Assembly: GCA_028679495.1 (NCBI GenBank)
Contig: JAJRBK010000110.1
Location: 1 to 6,106 of the forward strand
Source: Methanobacteriota archaeon
GTDB taxonomy: Archaea > Halobacteriota > Bog-38 > Methanoflorentales > Methanoflorentaceae
Length of the DNA stretch: 6,106 nt
Direction of reading: 5' to 3'
Both the position numbers and the translations under genes were made by a program. Each line of letters opens with the position of its first letter. The stretch's first letter is position 1. Shown here piece after piece: positions 1 through 5,826 of this stretch. The notes beneath the pieces were generated by a model. That model had not been told where the DNA came from. It searched no databases and saw only the letters and a list, made by a program, of their open reading frames with translations.

Positions 1-683
1 ATGATCACGTAGACGAGCCTCAAACGCTGATCGAAGCATCGTTATTTGCTCAGAAACGGCTTATCAGCGGCTACAAGGGATACGCCAAGACAAATGTCGA
101 GAAGCTTAGAGAAGCAGAGGAACCCAACCAAGTAGCCATTTCGCTCAGCGGTGAACCGACCCTGTACCCGTACTTAGACGAGCTTATCGCGCTCTATCGA
201 CGGCATCAGATGACGACGTTTGTTGTCTCAAACGGCAGTGTCCCTGCGATGCTTGAGAGGATACGTCCCACACAGGTCTACCTTTCTCTGAACAGTCCCG
301 ACGAAGCGCGGTACTATAGCGTATGCAAACCACGCAGTCATCGCTTTGAGCAACTCCTCGAGTCATTGCGGGTGCTCGCCGGCCATCCGGCGCGCACTGC
401 TATCCGGGTGACACTCGCTCGCGAGCTAAATGCAATCGAACCGGCCAGCTACGCGCGGCTTATCGAACAAGCCGAACCAGACTACGTGGAGATTAAATCG
501 TATATGCACCTCGGGTACTCCCGACGACGCCTGCCACGCACCGCGATGCTCAGCTACGACGAGATCGAAATGTTTGCACGTCAGATCGCCGAGCACCTCG
601 GGTATGTGATTGCAGGCAGCTCTCAAGCCAGCAGAGTCGTTATCCTATCAAAAAATGGATCAGTTAAGAAGATCGCACGGTAG
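1..683 (+). CDS. taw1: 4-demethylwybutosine synthase Taw1 (TYW1-like radical SAM enzyme), C-terminal part
   Basis: This is the 3' part of a gene that starts before the window; 226 residues are visible, read from base 3. Taw1 is the radical S-adenosylmethionine enzyme that uses pyruvate to build the tricyclic ring of 4-demethylwyosine on N1-methylguanosine 37 of tRNA-Phe, in archaea and eukaryotes. Recognition rests on family blocks in order: DEPQTLIEAS and LISGYKG at the start, SLSGEPTLYPYL (around residues 47-58), FVVSNG, VYLSLNSPDEARYY, and KSYMHLGYSRRRL (from residue 165). The CX3CX2C motif for the SAM cluster must lie upstream, so catalytic completeness cannot be judged. The usual TNG triplet reads SNG, a conservative change. 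The C-terminus ends where the family normally ends. The next gene follows after 42 bases on the same strand, so the two may be co-transcribed. Confidence 0.9.
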   Translation, partial: DHVDEPQTLIEASLFAQKRLISGYKGYAKTNVEKLREAEEPNQVAISLSGEPTLYPYLDELIALYRRHQMTTFVVSNGSVPAMLERIRPTQVYLSLNSPDEARYYSVCKPRSHRFEQLLESLRVLAGHPARTAIRVTLARELNAIEPASYARLIEQAEPDYVEIKSYMHLGYSRRRLPRTAMLSYDEIEMFARQIAEHLGYVIAGSSQASRVVILSKNGSVKKIAR

Positions 684-725
684 GGTATACGGAGTCCCAC
701 AAGTGCCTGCCAGAGGACGCACAAC

Positions 726-1424
726 ATGCGACGTGATATTGCTAAGCTCAAACATGATAAGAACCTCTACGGGCTCATAAATATTCTGAGCGAAGCCGAT
801 GCAAGCAGCAGATCGCACGCTGCTGAAGCCCTTGGAGAGCTCAAGGATGAGGTCGCTGCTGATTGCCTTATCCAGGCGCTCAAAGATGAAGAGTGGATGG
901 TCCGCAGACACGCCGCATGGGCGCTCGGCGAAATACAGAGCAAGCGAGCGATCCCGTACCTCATCGCTTCGTTTAGCACGCCGCGTGCTGGGATTGACGC
1001 CTACTGCGCGGAGGCGCTCGTAAAGATAGGCAGCGCTGCAGTACGGCCGTTACTACGCGTCCTCAAAAGCCACGATCCGAACGTCCGTTACTGGTCAATA
1101 ACGGCTCTGGGCGAGATTGGCGACGCACGCGCGACGGAGCCGCTCATCATTCTTTTGTCAGATGAAGACGTGATCGTGCGCTACACCACGATAAAAGCGC
1201 TCGGGGAGCTTGGAGATAGCCGAGCGCTCAAACCACTAATTCGAGCACTTGAAGATCCGAGCGACATGGTAAGACGTCTTGCCGAAAAATCGATACAACG
1301 AGTGCTCTCGTCATCGGACGTACGTTCCACTGGGTCAGGGCGTATGGTAAAGCTTATCGCGGTGATCGAGGCAAGTGACGGAACTACCCACAACGTCGAG
1401 ATTGATCTGCAAAGGGATCGCTAG
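726..1424 (+). CDS. HEAT-repeat protein (PBS lyase HEAT-like), 232 residues
   Basis: The protein is an alpha-solenoid of HEAT-like repeats, a scaffold fold that binds other proteins; no enzyme motif is seen. The conserved core R..AA.ALGE recurs at about residues 29, 60, 91, 121, 152 and 183, a spacing of 30-31 residues, giving six repeats over roughly residues 14-195. The third repeat (around 91-100) is the most divergent. After the last helix, a low-complexity linker (SSSDVRSTGSG, about 195-205) leads to a 27-residue tail that looks beta-strand rich (MVKLIAVIEASDGTTHNVEIDL) and does not belong to the solenoid. There is no signal peptide or membrane segment, so it should be cytosolic. The ATG at 726 is the only usual start codon available; AGAGGA lies about ten bases before it. 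Its partner is unknown. Such repeats occur in bilin lyase subunits, but in an archaeon without phycobilins that name would mislead. Confidence 0.85.
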   Translation: MRRDIAKLKHDKNLYGLINILSEADASSRSHAAEALGELKDEVAADCLIQALKDEEWMVRRHAAWALGEIQSKRAIPYLIASFSTPRAGIDAYCAEALVKIGSAAVRPLLRVLKSHDPNVRYWSITALGEIGDARATEPLIILLSDEDVIVRYTTIKALGELGDSRALKPLIRALEDPSDMVRRLAEKSIQRVLSSSDVRSTGSGRMVKLIAVIEASDGTTHNVEIDLQRDR

Positions 1425-1440
1425 CGAGAACGCTATACAG

Positions 1441-1450
1441 AGCGGCCGCT
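1441..1450. repeat. Perfect 10-base palindrome AGCGGCCGCT
   Basis: The ten bases read the same on both strands and lie 17 bases after the stop of the HEAT-repeat gene, followed by GTTT. It could be a protein-binding site or the stem of a weak 3' structure for the upstream gene, but there is no clear T-run after it. It may well be chance. Confidence 0.25.
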
Positions 1451-1514
1451 GTTTATGCGCTCAGTTTGGACGCGCATTCTCATCCCCCTCGGCGCTTTGC
1501 GAGGCAGGTAAGCC

Positions 1515-1522
1515 TTTATATA
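1515..1522 (+). promoter_or_regulatory. Archaeal box-A (TATA) promoter of the tetrapyrrole operon
   Basis: TTTATATA matches the archaeal TATA-box consensus bound by TBP. It lies in the only sizeable non-coding gap (1425-1627). The preceding bases GTAAGCC give only a weak match to a TFB recognition element. Archaeal transcription usually begins about 25 bases from the box centre, which predicts a start near 1541-1548 and a leader of about 80 bases before the ATG at 1628. The strand is inferred from the downstream genes, since the box itself is nearly symmetric. It probably drives the whole run from the precorrin-2 dehydrogenase gene to hemC, as no later gap is large enough for another promoter. 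Confidence 0.6.
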
Positions 1523-1560
1523 CAAACGGCACGTAGCACTGTGAGTGAGGTGTGCAGTCT

Positions 1561-1582
1561 CGTGCTGAAACGCACGTCGTGC
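1561..1582 (+). promoter_or_regulatory. Leader inverted repeats (CGTGC / GCACG / CGTGC)
   Basis: Within the predicted 5' leader, CGTGC at 1561-1565 and GCACG at 1572-1576 can form a 5-base-pair hairpin with the loop TGAAAC. The same GCACG is followed after one T by CGTGC at 1578-1582, giving an 11-base DNA palindrome, GCACGTCGTGC. A further GCACG lies at 1529-1533, just before the predicted transcription start. The central element can pair with only one partner at a time. This could be an operator or a small alternative RNA structure, but no known riboswitch is recognised and the stems are short. Confidence 0.25.
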
Positions 1583-1627
1583 CCTCAACTATCGCATCTC
1601 AACAACGGAGAACTGGCGTTTTATGGT

Positions 1628-2263
1628 ATGGCTCACGTTCCCCTTTTTATCGACATAAGAGACAAGTGTATCGTCATATTTGGCGGCGGACACGTCGGAG
1701 AGAGAAAGGCTAGGGTGTTTTGCTCCTACGGTCCGACCAAAGTGATAAGCAAGAGCTTCACAGCCGAGCTAACAAAGATGGCAGAGAATGGGTTGGTTGA
1801 AGCAATAACCGACGATGTGCGGAACATCAAGCAGTACCTCGATGATGCGTTTATCGTCGTTCCAGCGACCAATAACCGCAAGCTCAATGAGTTTATCGCC
1901 GACCAAGCTAAGACTATGCGCGTCCTCGTCAACCAAGTTGACGGCGTTGGCGAGGTGATCGTCCCTTCGATCGTCGATAAGGATGACATACGAATCGGCA
2001 TCTCGACAATGGGCAAAAGCCCGGCGTCCGCACGCTTCCTACGACTGAAAATTGAAGAGCTCATCGACACCGTTGCTCTAATGGTAAACCTACAAAACCA
2101 CGTACGAAGCGTCCTGAAAGCTGAGATTGGCGACCAGCATAAGAGAAGACGGGTCCTAGAATCGATCATCGCTGATAACGAGGTATGGGCGGGACTCTCG
2201 CAGTCGTACGAGACGGGCTTACATCTTGCGCTCAACATTGTCGAAAACGAAAGATACAAATGA
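1628..2263 (+). CDS. Precorrin-2 dehydrogenase / siroheme synthase N-terminal domain protein (CysG-N/Met8 family)
   Basis: This enzyme oxidises precorrin-2 to sirohydrochlorin with NAD+, and Met8-type members can also insert iron. Sirohydrochlorin leads to siroheme, F430 and, in many archaea, heme. From the ATG at 1628 the protein has 211 residues, normal for the archaeal family. Visible landmarks are PLFIDIRDK at the N-terminus, the Rossmann loop IFGGGHVGERKA (17-28), NQVDG with Asp105 at the position of the catalytic Asp of CysG/Met8, VPSIVD (112-117), and ISTMGKSPASAR (125-136). The methyltransferase half of CysG is absent, as usual in archaea. The frame stays open back to an ATG at 1466, but those 54 residues match nothing and contain the promoter, so 1628 is preferred. 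GTG codons at 1541, 1550 and 1562 are weaker alternatives. The nearest SD-like GGAG (1607-1610) is poorly spaced from 1628. hemA follows after 24 bases. Confidence 0.9.
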   Translation: MAHVPLFIDIRDKCIVIFGGGHVGERKARVFCSYGPTKVISKSFTAELTKMAENGLVEAITDDVRNIKQYLDDAFIVVPATNNRKLNEFIADQAKTMRVLVNQVDGVGEVIVPSIVDKDDIRIGISTMGKSPASARFLRLKIEELIDTVALMVNLQNHVRSVLKAEIGDQHKRRRVLESIIADNEVWAGLSQSYETGLHLALNIVENERYK

Positions 2264-2287
2264 AGGGTCGAATCGAGGGAGGTTTCC

Positions 2288-3535
2288 ATGAATGGCATAA
2301 TGAGCGTCTCGATCACACACAAATGGGCAAGCCTTAACGACTTGGAATGCGCGCGAATAGGCGACGTTGAGGTCACCCTCAAAGCGATGTATGCTGTACA
2401 AGGCGTGCGTGCGTGCGTGATTCTGCAAACATGCAACAGGATTGAGGCGTATCTCAACGTGGATTCTGACTTTGACGTTGATGCCTTCGTAGATCAATTC
2501 TTCCCCTTGGTCCCTCGACAGCTAATCGGCCGTTATGAGTCGCGCGATGCGCTTAAGCGCCTGCTGCGTCTGGCCGCAGGGTTAGAGTCGATGATCGTTG
2601 GCGAGGACCAAATACTAGGCCAGCTCAAAAGCGCCGCAGAGATCGCAAGGCAAATGGACACCTTAGGATTAGAACTCAGCCTTGCGTTTTCGAAGGCAAT
2701 CCAAGTCGGCAAGCGCGCGCGAAACGAAACACAGATTAACCGCGGATCTGTTTCGGTTGGCTCCGCTGCGGTCGATCTTGCTGAAAAAATATTGGGCACT
2801 CTAGACGACAAAGTGATATTAACGATCGGCGCTGGTGAGCTTGGAACGCTTGTTGCGGTAGCGCTTGCCGAAAGAAATCTTAAGACGATGTTTGTATCAA
2901 ACCGCACGTTCCGTCGCGCACAGACGTTGGCCGAACGGCTAAATGGAGTTGCCGTGCGATTCGATAGAGTTGAGGAGTTTCTGACCGATGCCGATCTAGC
3001 AATCAGTGCCACCGCAGCGCCTCACTACATACTAACGCATGCACAGCTCACAAACGTGATGCAACGACGATACGGTCGGCGTTTGCTTATTGTTGATATC
3101 GCTAATCCTCGAGACGTAGAAGAGGCTGTCGCGGGCATTAACGGCGTAGAGCTCCACAACATCGATGATTTAAAGAAGATCACTGAGCAGAACTTGCTAC
3201 GCCGGCGTTCCGAGATAGGAAAGGTGGTGGCAATCATCAACGAAGAGCTGAAGGTGCTCGAAGAACAGTTCAAAAAGCGAAGAGCAGACGAGCTGATCGC
3301 TAGCTTGTACAGGAACGCTGAAAGCATACGGACGCGAGAACTGCAAAAAGCGTACAAAAGAATACACGCCGATGGAGACGCACAGCGCTATCAGCAGGTA
3401 CTCGACGATCTCACAGGCTCAATCGTAAAGAAGCTGCTCTTTGAGCTAACGGAGTCGCTCAAAGAGGCGGCGATCAGCGATGACCACGATCTGATGCTTT
3501 CCGCACACAAGCTCTTTAAGCTGAAAGGTGATTAA
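2288..3535 (+). CDS. hemA: Glutamyl-tRNA reductase
   Basis: HemA catalyses the first committed step of the C5 tetrapyrrole pathway: NADPH-dependent reduction of glutamyl-tRNA-Glu to glutamate-1-semialdehyde, which is passed to HemL. The protein has 415 residues, a usual length. The N-terminal catalytic domain carries QTCNRIEAY, with Cys49 as the expected thioester nucleophile, and GLESMIVGEDQILGQ (98-112). The spinal helix leads into an NADPH-binding Rossmann domain with TIGAGELG (179-186) and SNRT. The Lys- and Glu-rich C-terminal third is the helical dimerisation domain. The start at 2288 is well supported by GGGAGGT at 2277-2283, four bases before the ATG. An in-frame ATG four codons later (2300) is possible but has poorer spacing. 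The TAA stop directly abuts the hemB ATG, which suggests translational coupling. Confidence 0.97.
   Translation: MNGIMSVSITHKWASLNDLECARIGDVEVTLKAMYAVQGVRACVILQTCNRIEAYLNVDSDFDVDAFVDQFFPLVPRQLIGRYESRDALKRLLRLAAGLESMIVGEDQILGQLKSAAEIARQMDTLGLELSLAFSKAIQVGKRARNETQINRGSVSVGSAAVDLAEKILGTLDDKVILTIGAGELGTLVAVALAERNLKTMFVSNRTFRRAQTLAERLNGVAVRFDRVEEFLTDADLAISATAAPHYILTHAQLTNVMQRRYGRRLLIVDIANPRDVEEAVAGINGVELHNIDDLKKITEQNLLRRRSEIGKVVAIINEELKVLEEQFKKRRADELIASLYRNAESIRTRELQKAYKRIHADGDAQRYQQVLDDLTGSIVKKLLFELTESLKEAAISDDHDLMLSAHKLFKLKGD
3526..3532 (+). promoter_or_regulatory. Shine-Dalgarno site of hemB inside the hemA 3' end
   Basis: AGGTGAT is a strong complement to the 3' end of 16S rRNA and lies three bases before the hemB ATG at 3536. 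It occupies the last codons of hemA, so ribosomes finishing hemA sit over it. It fixes the hemB start despite the zero-base gap. Confidence 0.75.
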
Positions 3536-4495
3536 ATGGTTCATCGACCTTCGAGGCTGCGGCGAAAAGGCATTGCCCCGCTCGTCCGTGAAACGTCATT
3601 ACATCTTGAAGATCTCATCTGTCCGCTTTTTGTCGACGAGAATCTTGAACGGCCCACGAATATTGCCTCGTTGCCAGAATTTGACCGACATACCGTCGAG
3701 AGTGCCGTACACGAAGCAGGCACCGTCGCTGACCTAGGAATTCCCGCTATCCTATTATTCGGCGTGCCTCGCCACAAGGATGAAACAGGCAGCGCTTCGC
3801 TCAGCGGAGTTGTGCAGGATACGATTTCTGAGATAAAAAGGCAGGTGCCTGGCGTCACGATTATCGCTGACGTGTGCCTTTGTGAATATACCAGCCATGG
3901 ACATTGCGGGGTTGTCGACGAAAAAGGGGTTATCATGGACGAGCCCACGCTTGAGATGCTCAAACAAATCGCGGTCACGTACGCGGAGGCCGGTGTTGAT
4001 GTTGTCGCGCCTTCTGGGATGATCGATGGGATGGTCGCAGCTATCCGTGCAGGCCTTGATGAAGGAGGGTTTAAACACACTCCAATCATGTCCTACGCTG
4101 TCAAGTACTGCTCCAACTTCTATGAACCATTTAGGGATGCTGTGGATTCCTCGTGCGCGTTCGTCGATCGATCTCAACACCAAATGGACCCTGCTAACAC
4201 AGACGAAGCGATACGAGAGGTGAGGCTGGACGTGCGCGAAGGTGCTGACATTATTATGATCAAGCCCGCATTGCCGTACCTAGACATCATTTATCGAATT
4301 AAGCAAACGTTTACCGTTCCGATCGCCGCGTACAGCGTCAGCGGCGAATACATTATGTTACACGGAGCGATTACAAATAGCAGTTTGCGTCCAGATGTAA
4401 TCAACGAGGTCTTACTCTCAATTCGGCGCGCTGGCGCTGACATGATCGTCACCTATTTTGCAAAGGAAGCAGCACGGCATCTGCGCCAAGCGTGA
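3536..4495 (+). CDS. hemB: Porphobilinogen synthase (5-aminolevulinate dehydratase)
   Basis: HemB condenses two molecules of 5-aminolevulinate to porphobilinogen in the cytosol, as a homo-octamer. The protein has 319 residues, typical of the family. It shows RLRRKG and LICPLFVDE near the N-terminus. The zinc-type metal site is DVCLCEYTSHGHCG, with Cys114, Cys116 and Cys124, so this is a Zn-dependent rather than a Mg-only enzyme. The two Schiff-base lysines are Lys190, in MSYAVKYCSNFYEPFRDA, and Lys243, in MIKPALPYLDII. QMDPAN (216-221) is also conserved. The ATG directly follows the hemA TAA with no gap, and the SD sequence lies inside hemA. The stop TGA (4493-4495) overlaps the SD sequence of hemL, so the three genes are tightly linked in translation. 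Confidence 0.97.
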   Translation: MVHRPSRLRRKGIAPLVRETSLHLEDLICPLFVDENLERPTNIASLPEFDRHTVESAVHEAGTVADLGIPAILLFGVPRHKDETGSASLSGVVQDTISEIKRQVPGVTIIADVCLCEYTSHGHCGVVDEKGVIMDEPTLEMLKQIAVTYAEAGVDVVAPSGMIDGMVAAIRAGLDEGGFKHTPIMSYAVKYCSNFYEPFRDAVDSSCAFVDRSQHQMDPANTDEAIREVRLDVREGADIIMIKPALPYLDIIYRIKQTFTVPIAAYSVSGEYIMLHGAITNSSLRPDVINEVLLSIRRAGADMIVTYFAKEAARHLRQA

Positions 4496-4501
4496 GGACA
4501 C

Positions 4502-5806
4502 ATGAGAACTGACAAATCACATGCGTTATACCAAGAAGCGAAGGAAATAATGCCGGGAGGGGTATCAAGCCCGGTTCGCGCAATCGATCCATATCCATTT
4601 TATGTTCAATCGGCCCGCGGCGCGCAGATAACAGATGTTGACGGCAATAGCTACATTGATTATTGTATGGGGTACGGTCCGCTCGTGCTCGGCCACGCCC
4701 ATCCAGCCGTCCGTGCTGCCGTAGCTAAGCAGCTTGAAAAGGGCTGGGACTATGGCACACCGATCACACTTGAGATTGACCTAGCAGCACGCATTCGCAC
4801 TCACGTTCCCTCGATAGAGATGCTTCGATTTGTTTCAACAGGAACCGAAGCGACGATGAGCGCCGTTCGCGCTGCACGAGGCTTTACAGGCAAAGACACG
4901 ATCGTTAAAATAGAGGGAGGCTATCACGGCGCGCACGACGCTGTGCTTGTAAAACCAGGGTCGGCAGCCACATCGACGGCAAGTTCGCTTGGCGTGCCGC
5001 CAGAGGCAGTCAAAAACACAGTCCAGGTACCGTTTAACGATATAGGAGCGCTTGCTGTCACACTCGAGAAACACGAGCCGGCATGCGTTATCATGGAGCC
5101 AGTGATGGGCAATATCGGTCCTGTACTGCCTGTTGGGGCATACTTAAAAGAAGTAAGAAGCGTAACGAGCGAAAACGACGTTCTATTGATATTTGACGAG
5201 GTGATCACGGGCTTTCGCCTCGGAGCCGGAGGCGCTCAGCATGTGTATGACGTGGTCCCCGACCTTACAACTTTAGGAAAGATCGTTGGGGGCGGATTCC
5301 CTATCGGTGTATTTGGGGGGAAAAGGGAAGTTATGGAGCTCGTCGCTCCCTTGGGAGCGGTCTATAACGCGGGAACGTTTAGCGGGCATCCTATATCGCT
5401 CGCTGCTGGTCTTGCAACGCTCTCTGTACTTAACGAGGAGGTATACCGGCATATAAACCGTTTAGGTGATCAGCTGCGAAGGATGCTCACTGATCGGCTT
5501 GCGGAGCTGCGGCTTAATCTTGTAGTGCAAGGCATCGGTTCAATGTTCCAGCTGTTCTTCGCGGGTCACCCCGTGCAAAATTATGAAGACGCGCGAAGGT
5601 GCGATGACAGGCTCTACAAACGCTTTGCCGGATTTATGCGCGACGAAGGAGTCTTTTTGCCGCCGTCACAGTACGAAACGTGCTTTCTCTCGCTCGCTCA
5701 TTCAAGCGAGGATGTGGCGTTCACCGTCGAAGCGTACACACGCGCCCTTGAGAAGCTCTTTGGCCGAGTAGTCGGTAATCCCAACCCCCAACATCATACA
5801 ACATAG
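4502..5806 (+). CDS. hemL: Glutamate-1-semialdehyde 2,1-aminomutase
   Basis: HemL is a PLP-dependent class III aminotransferase-fold enzyme that isomerises glutamate-1-semialdehyde to 5-aminolevulinate, the step between HemA and HemB. The protein has 434 residues, a usual length. It opens with the family block MPGGVSSPVRA. GTEATMSAVRAARG begins at Gly114 and contacts the PLP phosphate; YHGAHD starts at Tyr141; DEVITGFR has Asp232 pairing with the PLP ring nitrogen; Lys260 in TTLGKIVGGGFPIG is the PLP-linking lysine. The commonly conserved GNP after AGTFS reads GHP (His296), a modest deviation. The start is supported by TGAGGA at 4493-4498, overlapping the hemB stop and ending three bases before the ATG. 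hemC follows after 20 bases. Confidence 0.97.
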   Translation: MRTDKSHALYQEAKEIMPGGVSSPVRAIDPYPFYVQSARGAQITDVDGNSYIDYCMGYGPLVLGHAHPAVRAAVAKQLEKGWDYGTPITLEIDLAARIRTHVPSIEMLRFVSTGTEATMSAVRAARGFTGKDTIVKIEGGYHGAHDAVLVKPGSAATSTASSLGVPPEAVKNTVQVPFNDIGALAVTLEKHEPACVIMEPVMGNIGPVLPVGAYLKEVRSVTSENDVLLIFDEVITGFRLGAGGAQHVYDVVPDLTTLGKIVGGGFPIGVFGGKREVMELVAPLGAVYNAGTFSGHPISLAAGLATLSVLNEEVYRHINRLGDQLRRMLTDRLAELRLNLVVQGIGSMFQLFFAGHPVQNYEDARRCDDRLYKRFAGFMRDEGVFLPPSQYETCFLSLAHSSEDVAFTVEAYTRALEKLFGRVVGNPNPQHHTT

Positions 5807-5813
5807 TTGCACA

Positions 5814-5822
5814 GAGGTGATC
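5814..5822 (+). promoter_or_regulatory. Shine-Dalgarno site that places the hemC start at an ATA codon
   Basis: GAGGTGATC is close to a perfect complement of the archaeal 16S rRNA 3' end and lies four bases before ATA at 5827. The in-frame stop TGA at 5818-5820 sits within it, so hemC cannot begin upstream. The site shows that translation is meant to begin around 5827, although no standard start codon is there. Confidence 0.7.
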
Positions 5823-5826
5823 TAAT

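Noticed and set aside
681..725. The taw1 stop TAG is in the same frame as the HEAT-repeat gene with no other stop between, suggesting a read-through fusion or a pyrrolysine codon.
   Set aside because: Taw1 ends at its normal family length, the HEAT gene has its own ATG with an SD-like AGAGGA, and TAG also ends the HEAT gene and hemL at expected lengths. Three of the six stops seen are TAG, so it looks like an ordinary stop here.
1455..1511. Small 18-codon frame starting with ATG in the gap before the operon (possible leader peptide).
   Set aside because: It lacks a ribosome binding site and lies upstream of the predicted promoter, so it would not be on the operon transcript.
1425..1627. Searched the gap for tRNA, other structured RNA, CRISPR repeats or mobile-element ends.
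   Set aside because: No cloverleaf, direct-repeat array or terminal inverted repeat was seen; only the TATA box, a short palindrome and short inverted repeats are supportable.
1726..2457. Long 243-codon open frame on the minus strand opposite the precorrin-2 dehydrogenase and hemA.
   Set aside because: It is antisense to two clearly recognised genes, its translation is Ser/Thr/Arg-rich with no family likeness, and it spans their junction. It is a shadow of coding bias.
3541..4089. Minus-strand open frame of 182 codons opposite hemB.
   Set aside because: It is fully antisense to a confidently identified gene, has no motif, and its composition is typical of a complementary-strand shadow.
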